Assembly (NCBI GenBank): GCA_964572725.1
Contig: CAZNFW010000028.1
Span: forward strand, 1 to 38,606
Length of the DNA stretch: 38,606 nucleotides
Direction: 5' to 3'
DNA from: Rosettibacter sp964572725
Lineage (GTDB): Bacteria; Bacteroidota; Ignavibacteria; Ignavibacteriales; Melioribacteraceae
The translations under genes were made by a program, and so were the position numbers. This document shows, piece by piece, positions 1 to 8,846 of this stretch; position 1 is the stretch's first letter, and the number at the start of each line of letters is the position of its first letter. A model generated the notes under the pieces. That model ran no database searches, was not told the DNA's origin, and was given only the letters and a program-made list of their open reading frames with translations.

Positions 1-2315
1 TTTCCTTTGTAAGTAATTTCTCTTACTTCTTTTTTGAATCGAGTACCTTTGCAGTCATCGCATTCAAGATAAAGGTCAGCAAGGAACTGCATTTCAATTT
101 TTACAAAGCCTTCACCTTCGCAGGTTTCACATCTTCCACCCGGAACATTAAAGGAAAAAAAACCGGGTTTGTAACCTCTGGCTCGTGCTTGCGGAGTAGA
201 AGCATAAAGTTCACGAATTAATTCAAAACCTTTTACATAACTTATCGGATTTGAACGAGGTGATTTTCCAATAGGTGATTGGTCAACTATTACTACATCA
301 TCGATATACCTTGTACCTTCAATAGAATCAAATTTACCTAACTTTGGTGGATTGCCTCCAAAATGTTTTAACAGACCACCATATAAAACATCGTGAACCA
401 ATGTACTTTTTCCCGAACCACTCACTCCAGTTACAACTACAAATTTTCTTAAAGGAATTTCTACAGTAATATTTTTAAGATTATTTTCACGAGCGCCAAT
501 AATTTTTATGGATTCTGTTTTTCTGGTATTTCGTTCAACTGGGATAGGAATTTTTAATTTACCCGATAAATATTTTCCTGTCAATGATTTTTCGTTTTTA
601 ATTATTTCCTTATAAGTGCCTTTGGCAATTATCTCTCCACCATGAACACCCGCACGAGGACCCATATCAAAAATTAAGTCTGCTGCATGCATCATTTCGG
701 GGTCATGCTCAACTACAAGTACGGTATTACCTAAATCTCTCAATGATTTTAAGATTTTTATTAATCTAGAATTATCTCTTGGGTGAAGTCCAATAGACGG
801 TTCATCGAGTACATACAGGGTTCCCATTAAAGCTGAACCCAGTGAAGTAGCTAAATTTATTCTTTGAGTTTCGCCGCCTGATAAAGTGCTGCTCAATCTG
901 TCAAGCGTGAGATATCCAAGGCCAACATCATTTAGAAATGTAAGCCGTTTTAAAATTTCATCGTGAATTCTTTTTGCAATTGCTTTTTCATTGTCATTGA
1001 GTTCAAGATTTTTAAAAAAGTTATAAGCCTGTTCAATTGACATTTGTACAATATCATGAATAGATTTACCTGCAATTTTAACCTGAAGAGCTTCGCGTCT
1101 TAAACGCGAACCCCGGCATGCAGAACATGTAGTGTAACCGCGGAATTTACTTAAGAGTATTCTGATGTGCATCTTATAAGTTTTTTCTTCAAGATGTTTG
1201 AAGAAACCATTAATTCCAGCAAATCCTTCAAATCCTTCTTTTAATAAATTTATTTGTTCTTGAGTTAAGTTTTTGAACGGGACATTAAGAGGAATTCTGT
1301 TTTTGTTATTTTTAATAAGGTCTCTTAAATATGAACTATACTTAACAGTTCTCCATGGAGCTATTGCACCTTCACTAATACTCAAGTTGGGATCTGGAAC
1401 AATTAGATTCATATCATAATCCATGGTTTTACCAAAACCTTGACAAACTGGGCAGGCTCCAAAAGGATTATTAAAGGAAAAGAAACGCGGTTGGGGCTCT
1501 TCGTATTTTATGCCGCAGCATTCATAAAATTTAGTGAAATGTTTCAGTTCATTTTTATCTGTATTTATAATTGTTAATCTTCCTTCACCTTCTTTGAAAC
1601 TTATTTCAATTGATTCAGCAAGTATTTCTCTTACTTTCCCTTTTTTTATTTTGAAACGGTCGAGTACTATTATAATTTCTTTTTTGGAATTGTTGTTAAT
1701 CTTAGAAATAATTTCTTCGATTGTCTGAGAATTAAGATCAATTAATTCATCTTTATAAAAAATTCTAAAAAATCCTTTCTTCTTTAGTAAATCAATTTCT
1801 TCTTCAATTGTTCTGCCTTCATGATAATGAATTGGAAATCCAATATAAAATTTATCTTCTTCGCTTTGGGTTTCAAGCCACTCAGATACTGTTGCAACAG
1901 TATCTTTTTTAACTTCGCTGCCGCAATTAAAACAAAAAGTTTTGCCAATTCGAGAAAAAAGTAATCTCAAGTAATCATAAATTTCAGTGCTTGTTCCTAC
2001 AGTAGACCTTGGATTACGTGCACCTGTTTTTTGTTCAATTGCAACTGCGGGAGAAATTCCATAAATAAAATCTACATCTGGTTTGCTCATCCTTTCTAAG
2101 AATTGTCTTGCATAAGAAGACAAACTTTCAACATATCTTCTCTGTCCTTCTGCATAAATTGTATCAAATACAAGTGAAGACTTGCCACTTCCGCTTACAC
2201 CTGTAAAAACAACTAATTTATTTTTAGGAATTTCAAAAGATATATTTTTGAGATTATGTTGTCGTGCACCTTTAATAATAATTTTATGATTTTGTAATTC
2301 TTTATCAGGTTTCAT
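1..2315 (-). CDS. uvrA: Excinuclease ABC subunit A (UvrA), C-terminus cut by window edge
   Basis: UvrA is the damage-recognition ATPase of nucleotide excision repair and works with UvrB and UvrC in the cytoplasm. About 771 residues are present from an ATG at 2315; the family is about 940, so roughly 170 C-terminal residues lie outside the window. Visible in order: a first Walker A (GVSGSGKSS, about residue 31), a first zinc module with CFNCG and later CPVCQGFGK, an ABC signature LSGGETQRI with Walker B VLDEPSIGLHP, a second Walker A GVSGSGKSTLV, the downstream VDQSPIGKSPRSNP motif, and the second zinc finger CETCEGEG...CDDCKGTR near the edge. The frame is open throughout. It is transcribed away from the other minus-strand genes, with the repeat-rich gap 2316-2856 upstream. 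Identity is secure. Confidence 0.97.
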   Translation of the reverse strand, partial: MKPDKELQNHKIIIKGARQHNLKNISFEIPKNKLVVFTGVSGSGKSSLVFDTIYAEGQRRYVESLSSYARQFLERMSKPDVDFIYGISPAVAIEQKTGARNPRSTVGTSTEIYDYLRLLFSRIGKTFCFNCGSEVKKDTVATVSEWLETQSEEDKFYIGFPIHYHEGRTIEEEIDLLKKKGFFRIFYKDELIDLNSQTIEEIISKINNNSKKEIIIVLDRFKIKKGKVREILAESIEISFKEGEGRLTIINTDKNELKHFTKFYECCGIKYEEPQPRFFSFNNPFGACPVCQGFGKTMDYDMNLIVPDPNLSISEGAIAPWRTVKYSSYLRDLIKNNKNRIPLNVPFKNLTQEQINLLKEGFEGFAGINGFFKHLEEKTYKMHIRILLSKFRGYTTCSACRGSRLRREALQVKIAGKSIHDIVQMSIEQAYNFFKNLELNDNEKAIAKRIHDEILKRLTFLNDVGLGYLTLDRLSSTLSGGETQRINLATSLGSALMGTLYVLDEPSIGLHPRDNSRLIKILKSLRDLGNTVLVVEHDPEMMHAADLIFDMGPRAGVHGGEIIAKGTYKEIIKNEKSLTGKYLSGKLKIPIPVERNTRKTESIKIIGARENNLKNITVEIPLRKFVVVTGVSGSGKSTLVHDVLYGGLLKHFGGNPPKLGKFDSIEGTRYIDDVVIVDQSPIGKSPRSNPISYVKGFELIRELYASTPQARARGYKPGFFSFNVPGGRCETCEGEGFVKIEMQFLADLYLECDDCKGTRFKKEVREITYKG

Positions 2316-2856
2316 ATTAAGATATTATATAAAATCGTAACTATTAAATTACAAAAATCTAATCTGTTTGACAGGTCAAATTTGGAATGAGTGTTAAAAT
2401 TTAATTTGTATAATAAATATCAGAATAATAATCATTTACAAAAATCGTATAAAAAAATTAATAAGTTATTGATACTACAATACCATTTTCAATAAGTAAA
2501 GAAAAAAGTATAATAATTTATTTTTCTAAAAATTTTTATTAGCATTTTAATGCTATATATCAATAGGAACTTTTTTATTTAAAAGTAATTCCTCTGCGTA
2601 AACGGGAAACTGTTTATTCTTATCTTCATTCCTGAGTGAATATTTTCTGGATACCCGCCTGTCTACATACAGCTAGACTTTAGTGAGTATGACAAAAGGA
2701 ATGTAAGGATACTCGCTTTCGTGGGTATGATAATAATGGCACAGTGTCATTCAAATGAAAATCTATTTGTCTTTCGATATGGTTAAAACTTTCGTGGATA
2801 GGAGATAGGGACGACTTATTAATTTGTGAAAGTTGGAATTTATTTCTTAGTAAAAA
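2316..2856. other. Gene-free AT-rich gap with repeat remnants
   Basis: This 541-base stretch lies between uvrA and the ATPase pseudogene. I see no convincing coding frame, tRNA or strong terminator. The left part (2316-2610) is very AT-rich and featureless; the right part holds the mosaic dispersed repeat listed separately. The uvrA promoter must lie in the first 100-200 bases here but I cannot point to a clear box. Confidence 0.6.
2622..2776. repeat. Mosaic dispersed intergenic repeat, copy 1
   Basis: This copy contains pieces that recur elsewhere in the window. Bases 2745-2775 match the reverse complement of 12452-12482 at 28 of 31 positions (3 mismatches). Bases 2651-2694, read on the minus strand, resemble 4435-4480 (GTCATAC..., then CTGTCxxxxGACAG-like and GGGTATCC). 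A short near-palindrome GGATACTCGCTTTCGTGGG lies at 2707-2725. No ORF or transposase is present, so it looks like a non-autonomous REP- or MITE-like element, partly decayed. Confidence 0.6.
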
Positions 2857-4054
2857 TTATCGAAAAATTTTTAAAATTTTATTCCAGCTTAATACTCTTA
2901 AAAAAGAACGATCTTGATTCCTATTACCACCATAGACTAAAAATGTATCTAAATTTTTTTTGCAGATAATTCTTTATAAAATAATAATGATTTAAAAAAA
3001 TCATCTGTAATTGTTTTTGCAGCTTTAATTTCAAGAATAATTCTCTTAGTAACAGTATCTATAATACAATCAATTTCCCTTCCTAACTTATCTCTCCAAA
3101 AAGAGATATTGAAATTGAGTCCATAATTCATTCTATATTTTAATAATTCTGAAATAATGAAATTTTCGAAAAGAGGACCTAATAAGTAATGAGTTTTTAA
3201 TTGATTAATATTTTCTAATCCAAGCAGTGAACAAATCAAACCTGTATCATAATAATAAAGTTTAGGCATTTTAACGAGTCGTTTATTAAAATTTTCATGA
3301 TGAGGTTCTAACCTAAAAATAATATAACTGGCTTCAAGTACAGAGATCCAAGATTTTATTGTATTAACTGAAACACCAACTTCATTAGAAAGAGAAGACA
3401 AATTCAGCAGCTGTCCGACTCTGCCTGCACAGAGTTTTACAAAAAGAGTGAAAGAATTTAAATCCGGAATATTTTTTATTAACCTTATATCTCTTTCTAT
3501 ATAAGTCCGAGTATAATTTGGATACCAATCATTAGGTGCAATTTTTCTATCGTAAATAGGGGGATAGAAACCATTAAATATAAAATCATAAAAATCCAGC
3601 TCTTTACCTAACTGTTTTTTTGTATTTGAAGGTAAATTAAGCAGGTTTGACGAAAGCACTTCATTTAAGGAAAATGGGAGCAGTGTCAATATTGCTGCTC
3701 TTCCTGCAAGAGTTTGTGATATTTTTTCGTGCATTAAAAAATTATTTGAACCTGTTAAGATAAATTTACCAGGCATTGGATTTGAATCTACAATGGTTTG
3801 TATGTAAGAAAAAATATCCGGTACTCTTTGAGCTTCGTCTATAATAATCCCATATTTTCTGTCAAATAAAAATCCACGTGGGTCGTTCTGTGCAAATAAA
3901 CGTGTATCGGGTTCTTAAAGGTTAGCGTATTCTTTTTTGGGAAATGTTGCTTTTACTAAAGTAGTTTTTCCTGATTGTCGAGGGCCTACTACTACAACAA
4001 CTGGAAATTTCTCGGATAGTTGAATAAGTTTTTTGTAATTTCTCTTTTAACCAT
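2857..4054 (-). pseudogene. Decayed AAA_14/DUF4143 family ATPase
   Basis: This is a remnant of the widespread ATPase family with an N-terminal P-loop (AAA_14) domain and a C-terminal DUF4143 nuclease-like domain, usually about 370-400 residues and of unclear cellular role. Read from ATG 4054 it starts MVKREITK, then needs one extra A in the six-A run at 4029-4034 to enter the frame that encodes the Walker A (GPRQSGKTTLV) and the IIIDEAQRVPD Walker B. At 3915-3917 a TAA interrupts the conserved 'NL-E-EPDTRLFA' segment where a Glu codon is expected, so GAA to TAA is the simplest change. The longest intact piece runs from an internal ATG at 3776 (FILTGSNNFL) to a stop at 2949, but one more A in the eight-A run at 2954-2961 restores the usual C-terminal end (FLVYGGNRNQD...VLSW) to a stop at 2857-2859. 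Two indels in homopolymers could be sequencing error; the nonsense codon is less easily explained so. Confidence 0.88.
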
Positions 4055-4562
4055 AACGTAAAACAATCTTTACTGGACAGATATGCAATATGAATGCAAA
4101 ATTGTCCAGTGGTATATTAAAACGATGACGATAATAAAAATATAACAAGTTTTTATGGTTGCTGCAGTTTTATATTTAATTGAATAAATACTGTATTGTT
4201 CGTGAAAACTTTTGTGTTTTTCTTAAATAATTAGATTTTACTATTATCAGAAAATATGCATCTTAAATCTTTTTTATGTAAACGAATGTTATTGCTTACA
4301 AGAAGTAAAATAATATAAAAGAAAGTATAACAAAAAGTCATTTTTCTGACATAGTATTTAGATTTCTAATTTAGAGTACCTACCTGTCTTTGCCAAGATT
4401 AAAATTTTTTAGCGAATATGACAGTGTACTGAATGTCATACCAGCAAAACCTGCCTGTCGGTAGACAGATAGGAATCCATTTTTTTGCTGTATTGACATA
4501 CGTGAGATATGATTCAAATGAAATTAAATGAACGTTTGCACTTTAAAACTCTGGCAAAAAAA
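4055..4562. other. Gene-free gap with repeat remnant
   Basis: This 508-base AT-rich stretch lies between the pseudogene and the response regulator gene. No coding frame is supported. It contains the second copy of the dispersed repeat (4424-4480). The 3' end of the four-gene minus-strand operon falls at 4563, and I see no classic GC-rich hairpin with a T-run just beyond it. Confidence 0.55.
4424..4480. repeat. Mosaic dispersed intergenic repeat, copy 2
   Basis: The segment contains GTCATACCAGC, followed by an imperfect hairpin: CCTGCCTGTC (4450-4459), loop GGTA (4460-4463), GACAGATAGG (4464-4473), 8 of 10 positions pairing, then AATCC. The order GTCATAC / C-rich palindrome / AATCC or GTAACC is shared with the copies at 2651-2694 (minus strand) and 12494-12538. 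It fits a REP/MITE-like element without its own genes. Confidence 0.6.
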
Positions 4563-6026
4563 TTATTTTTTTAATCCCAATTCTTTGCACATTCTGTGAT
4601 AGTTAGGCGGAGCCAGTCCGAGTATTGATGCAGCTTCCTGATCAGAATTTACTTTGCTTCTGATATATCTAAAATATTTTTCACGAAAAATTCTTTCCAT
4701 TTGTCTTAATGGTAATGGTCCATCAGGAGTTTTAAAACTTATTCCTTCGTTTCCAAAGTAATCTTCAAGCTCATTAATTTTTTTTCCGAGAGCAGTCTCA
4801 ATTAGTTTTGGTGTAATAATTTTGTCATCAAAAAATAAAAGTCGTTGAACAAGATTTTTAAGTTCACGAATATTTCCGGGCCAATCGTATTCAATAAGTA
4901 ATTTCATTGCATCTTCTGAAATTATTGGAACTTCTCTTCCAATTTCTATTGCAAATTGATTCATATAATAGTCAATTAAACAAATTATATCTTCTTTTCT
5001 TTCTCTTAATGGAGGAATGTGGATGTTAATAACATTCAATCGATAATATAAATCTTCACGAAATCTTTTTGCTTTTACTTCTTCTTCTAAACTTTTGTTG
5101 GTTGCAGAAATTATTCTAACATCAACTTTTATTTTATCTGTTCTGCCAAGTTTTTCAACTTCTCCATCCTGAAGTACACGAAGCAGTTTTACTTGTGATG
5201 AAAGTGGTAATTCAGAAATTTCGTCTAAAAAAATTGTTCCGTTGTTTGCTATTTCAAATAATCCCGGTTTACTTTTTTCTGCTCCTGTAAATGCACCTTT
5301 TTCGTAGCCAAAGAGTTCACTTTCAATTAATTGGTCAGGTATTCCGCCACAATTGATTGGAACAAAGTTTTCAAATTTTCTTGGACTGTTATAATGAATA
5401 TTGTAAGCAACAAGCTCTTTTCCTGTGCCGGATAATCCTGTTATTAAAATGGGCACATTACTGTTTGAATATCTTTTTATTTGTTCTCTTAATTTTTCTG
5501 TTGTTTGAGAAACCCCTATGATTTTTTTGGATGACAAAATATCATCAACATTCTTTCTTAATTTTTGAGTGGACTTTTGTTTTTCCTTTAATAATTTTCT
5601 TTTTTCATATGCATTGAAAATTGACATTATAAAATCTGTTGGCTGATAAATATGTTCTTCAATATCTCCGGGATATTTTGTGCAGTACCAGAAAGCTCCG
5701 GCTTCAATAAGACTGTGAGCAAATTCATAATCTGTGACATTGACTGTCATCTTTGTAATTACAATAATCTGAAGTGAGGGGTCAAAATCCTTTATTTTTT
5801 TGATGAGATATTCACCGTGCAAACCGCCTGCAATTTGATAATCCATTATCACAACGTCAAAGTTATTTTTATTAGACTCAAGAACTTCAATAGCAGACTT
5901 GCCATCAGATACTACTTCACAAATTTTTATTTTATCAGCAAAAGGATGAATAGTATTTTCAACTCGTCTTACATCAAAATCTTCATCTTCAATAAGCAAT
6001 ATTTTTATTTGTTCGTAATTATTCAT
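4563..6026 (-). CDS. Sigma-54-dependent response regulator, NtrC type
   Basis: A 487-residue transcriptional activator with the classic order receiver, AAA+ ATPase, Fis-type helix-turn-helix. The receiver has the acidic patch IEDEDFD, a phosphoacceptor Asp at about residue 62 (VIMDYQ) and Lys at about 117. The AAA+ part has Walker A GLSGTGKE (about 197-204), the sigma-54 contact loop GAFTGA (244-249) and Walker B GTIFLDEI (263-270). The C-terminus (about 440-487) carries QEAASILGLAPPNYHRMCKE, a Fis-like DNA-binding helix pair. I chose the ATG at 6026 because GGAG sits six bases upstream (6033-6036) and 13 bases separate it from the kinase stop; a longer frame to 6095 would overlap the kinase. 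It is last in the operon and the obvious partner of the kinase upstream. Target promoters are unknown. Confidence 0.93.
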   Translation of the reverse strand: MNNYEQIKILLIEDEDFDVRRVENTIHPFADKIKICEVVSDGKSAIEVLESNKNNFDVVIMDYQIAGGLHGEYLIKKIKDFDPSLQIIVITKMTVNVTDYEFAHSLIEAGAFWYCTKYPGDIEEHIYQPTDFIMSIFNAYEKRKLLKEKQKSTQKLRKNVDDILSSKKIIGVSQTTEKLREQIKRYSNSNVPILITGLSGTGKELVAYNIHYNSPRKFENFVPINCGGIPDQLIESELFGYEKGAFTGAEKSKPGLFEIANNGTIFLDEISELPLSSQVKLLRVLQDGEVEKLGRTDKIKVDVRIISATNKSLEEEVKAKRFREDLYYRLNVINIHIPPLRERKEDIICLIDYYMNQFAIEIGREVPIISEDAMKLLIEYDWPGNIRELKNLVQRLLFFDDKIITPKLIETALGKKINELEDYFGNEGISFKTPDGPLPLRQMERIFREKYFRYIRSKVNSDQEAASILGLAPPNYHRMCKELGLKK

Positions 6027-6032
6027 TTTTTG

Positions 6033-6036
6033 CTCC
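6033..6036 (-). promoter_or_regulatory. Shine-Dalgarno GGAG fixing the response regulator start
   Basis: GGAG on the minus strand six bases before ATG 6026. It lies between the kinase stop (6040-6042) and this ATG, and favours the shorter start over an in-frame upstream start at 6095. Confidence 0.7.
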
Positions 6037-6039
6037 GAA

Positions 6040-7509
6040 TTAATTTCGAATGGTAATTGTAAATTTGCATCCTCTTTCTGGAAGATTTTCTGCATCTATA
6101 TCCCATCCGCATCTTTGTTTTGAAATTTCATAAGCTATGTAACAACCATAACCGCTGTTAGAATGAGCAGTGTTTTTTGTAGAAACATTTTCAAGAAAAA
6201 TTTTCTTAATGCCCTTTTCATTTTTTTCTAAAAGCTCAGGTTTTATACCTTTCCCATTATCCTCAATAATTATATTTGAAATTTTTGTTTCAGGGTCATA
6301 CTTGGTTGTAATGGTTATCAACAAATCATCATGACTGCCGTGGTCTATACTATTTTGAATTAATGGTTCTAAAATTTCCCACACTACAAATTCATTTATA
6401 TTAACTTTAGGAACTTTTTCATCAAGATTTAATTTTATTTCGAAAGATTTTGATTTTCGTGATGTTCTGTTGAAAATATTATCAACCATAAATTTTATTA
6501 CTTCATTTATATCTGTTGAAAAAGAAGAATTGCGAATTGTTTGAATGGGGGGTTCATACCATTTCATGTCATATATAACTCGTGAGATAAAATTAGAATA
6601 CTTTGTAGCACGATATTTAACTTCATCTATGTTTTCAGTTGAAAGAGCTCTTAAATCTTCTTTGATAAAACCCATTATTTTTTCTGCTTTGTGATGAGTA
6701 TGATAAATTCTTTTTGTAAACATAGATTCTTTTTCATGTTCAATTTGCTGTTTAATATTTCTTTCATGTTCTTCCATTAATAATTTTTGTGCTTCATCTC
6801 GTTCTTTGACTGTGTAAGTTGAAATATAATACATTGCAAGAAGTCCAAGCAGAAAAAGTGCTGAATAAATTATGGAAGTTTCTTCGTAACTTGAAACCAT
6901 TTCTCGTTGAATAAAAGAAAAATCGGGAATGTTGCGGATATAAAGTGCTCCTGCGAATTCCCCGTTTGGCACAAAAGGAACAAATATGTGATAAGTATTT
7001 TTGTTCAATAATACATTTACAATCTGTTCGCTGCTTATTAATTCGTTTTTTACTTTTTTGTATAATTCAATTGCAAAACGATGTCTTGAAGAGTTAATGT
7101 TTTCATTATGTTCAAACATAATTGCAAACAAATCGTTGCCGTTATCAATAGCTTTTATTTTATCACCTTCCCCGACAAGCAGACAAATTTCTTCTATATT
7201 CTGCTGCAAAATTTGTTGATTGAGAATAATGTCAAAGAATTGAATAATCCGGCGTTTTTCGTTTGGGTCAATTGTTTTTCTCATTTTTACAGTTTCGTAA
7301 AATAATTCGAGAGAAGTTGTTGTGAGATTTGCCAATCTTTCGGCAGAATTTTTTTGATACCACTCCTGAGCATTTTCAACAAAATTGCGCAAAGAAGTTT
7401 TGTGCACAAAAGAAAGAATCAATTGAAAAAAAATTAATCCAACAAACAAAACTGTTAGATGCTTGAATTCAAAATGATATTTTTTAAGATTTTCAAAAAA
7501 ATTATCCAT
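6040..7509 (-). CDS. Membrane sensor histidine kinase with atypical dimerisation helix
   Basis: A 489-residue two-pass inner-membrane kinase. Transmembrane segments are at about 18-36 and 213-231, enclosing a periplasmic region of about 175 residues with no domain I can name. The cytoplasmic part has a coiled segment (240-268), then RIYHTHHKAEKIMGFIKEDL (267-286) where the phosphoacceptor helix should be; the usual HELRTP/HEINNP box is absent and His270, 272 or 273 are the candidates. The ATPase domain is recognisable: N box EPLIQNSIDH (Asn386), G1 box EDNGKGI (416-422) and a G2-like NSGYGCYIAYE (451-461). It lies six bases after the solute-binding protein gene and 13 bases before its regulator gene, so the three probably form one signalling unit in which the periplasmic binding protein presents the signal. 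Confidence 0.88.
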   Translation of the reverse strand: MDNFFENLKKYHFEFKHLTVLFVGLIFFQLILSFVHKTSLRNFVENAQEWYQKNSAERLANLTTTSLELFYETVKMRKTIDPNEKRRIIQFFDIILNQQILQQNIEEICLLVGEGDKIKAIDNGNDLFAIMFEHNENINSSRHRFAIELYKKVKNELISSEQIVNVLLNKNTYHIFVPFVPNGEFAGALYIRNIPDFSFIQREMVSSYEETSIIYSALFLLGLLAMYYISTYTVKERDEAQKLLMEEHERNIKQQIEHEKESMFTKRIYHTHHKAEKIMGFIKEDLRALSTENIDEVKYRATKYSNFISRVIYDMKWYEPPIQTIRNSSFSTDINEVIKFMVDNIFNRTSRKSKSFEIKLNLDEKVPKVNINEFVVWEILEPLIQNSIDHGSHDDLLITITTKYDPETKISNIIIEDNGKGIKPELLEKNEKGIKKIFLENVSTKNTAHSNSGYGCYIAYEISKQRCGWDIDAENLPERGCKFTITIRN

Positions 7510-7515
7510 GACTCA

Positions 7516-8844
7516 TTATTTGATATAACTTGCTTCTGAGTTAATTATTTTTTCGGCTTTGCTTAAAGCTTCGTTTACAGAAATTTCATTTTTAATAGCT
7601 CGATTGATGTAATAAGTAATTATGTCAGAATAACGAGTATATTTTTCGAGAAATGGTCTGCGTGTACAAGTTTTGAAAACTGATTTATAAAAATTTAATT
7701 CTGGATTTAGCTTCAAATAATTTTTGTCTTCATAAATTTTTGCATTGATAGGTAAATATCCGCCAAGTTCATAAAATTTTTTTTGAATATCTTCTTGAAT
7801 CAGGAATTTAATAAATTCAATTGCTTCACTCTTTTTTGAGGAATATTTTGATATCATCAGGTTCCATCCGCCTATAATACTTATTTTTGAACCTTCTTTG
7901 AAATGGGGCAAAGGAACAGTTTCAATTTTATCTGCAAAGCTTTTATCGTTGAATTTGGTCTCATACCATTTTATAAATCCCGGCCATCCGCGTAAAAATA
8001 TTCCATTGTTTTCAATAAAATAATAATAAGTATCGTATTCTTTAAAGTTGGTTATTTCTTTTGGTGAAAGTTTATATTTATTGACAAGGTCAACAAGCAA
8101 CTGAAGTGCTTTATTGGCTTGAGGTGTGTTTAATTTTAGAGAATCACCTTCGAGTATTTTGGAGTTCTGTGATTCAATAAGTTCAACAAAACTGCACATC
8201 AATCCTTCGAATGCTTCTGCTTGATATAAATAAAATGGATAGCCGGAGTTTTTCATACGCTGGCCAAGTTTAATAAATTCTTCCCATGTAATTGAGTTGT
8301 CAAGCAGAGTTTTTATTTCTTTATAATTGCTGACATTTTTTAATAAGTCTTTTCTGTAATACATAACACTAACATCAATATAGAGTGGAATTGTGACAAG
8401 TTGATTTTTGTAAAAACAGGACTCAAGTGCATATGGAATTATATTTTCTCTTTCAGTAGTTGAAAAATAATTACTAAGCGGTTCAACAAATTTTGCAAAA
8501 CGAGGAACCCAAATCTGGTCTATTGAAAAAATGTCAAGCCTGTCGCTCCTGCTTCTCAAATATCTCATCAATAATTCTTTTCTTTCATTGGTCTGAAATT
8601 TTTCAAAAGATAAATCAATTGGAATTACTTCTATTTTACCTTTGTGTAGTTGATTGAATTTTTCAATTGCATATTTATGACTTATAGATATATTATCAGC
8701 AAAATAAATTTTTTTAGGTGCACTTTCTCTATTTTCTACGAGATTTCCAAATATATACATAAAGATAAATACAGATAAAACAAGAAAAGTTATGGCAGTA
8801 ATTGAGAAGTAGAATGTTTTCATGTAAGGCTTAAAGATTTTCAT
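7516..8844 (-). CDS. Membrane-anchored extracellular solute-binding protein (family 1, sugar-type)
   Basis: A 442-residue protein resembling ABC-transporter family 1 substrate-binding proteins (maltose-binding fold). A hydrophobic segment at about 10-33 would export it and, with no lipobox Cys and no obvious signal-peptidase site, may stay as a membrane anchor. The mature part has typical SBP landmarks: IYFADNISISHKYAIEKF near the start, a DIFSIDQIWVPRFA segment, VMYYRKDLLK, TWEEFIKLGQRMK, and a C-terminal GGWNLMISKYSSKKSEAI. No permease or ATPase gene is adjacent; instead a kinase and regulator follow directly. That context points to sensing rather than uptake, though a distant transporter cannot be excluded. 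The gap to the upstream isomerase gene is two bases. Confidence 0.85.
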   Translation of the reverse strand: MKIFKPYMKTFYFSITAITFLVLSVFIFMYIFGNLVENRESAPKKIYFADNISISHKYAIEKFNQLHKGKIEVIPIDLSFEKFQTNERKELLMRYLRSRSDRLDIFSIDQIWVPRFAKFVEPLSNYFSTTERENIIPYALESCFYKNQLVTIPLYIDVSVMYYRKDLLKNVSNYKEIKTLLDNSITWEEFIKLGQRMKNSGYPFYLYQAEAFEGLMCSFVELIESQNSKILEGDSLKLNTPQANKALQLLVDLVNKYKLSPKEITNFKEYDTYYYFIENNGIFLRGWPGFIKWYETKFNDKSFADKIETVPLPHFKEGSKISIIGGWNLMISKYSSKKSEAIEFIKFLIQEDIQKKFYELGGYLPINAKIYEDKNYLKLNPELNFYKSVFKTCTRRPFLEKYTRYSDIITYYINRAIKNEISVNEALSKAEKIINSEASYIK

Positions 8845-8846
8845 AT

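Noticed and set aside
1534..1728. Plus-strand frame of 64 codons inside uvrA
   Set aside because: It lies antisense to an intact, motif-rich uvrA frame, has no ribosome site and no recognisable content.
2949..3776. Treating the intact 275-codon frame as a real gene
   Set aside because: It lacks the Walker A and B parts and the conserved C-terminus, which are found in the same region in other frames or behind a stop; pseudogene fits better.
2857..4054. Programmed frameshift or stop readthrough in the ATPase
   Set aside because: It would need two separate frameshifts plus TAA readthrough, and no known recoding signal is visible.
6027..6095. Longer N-terminus for the response regulator starting at 6095
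   Set aside because: The extension lacks conserved receiver sequence, overlaps the kinase gene by 56 bases, and GGAG at 6033-6036 favours ATG 6026.
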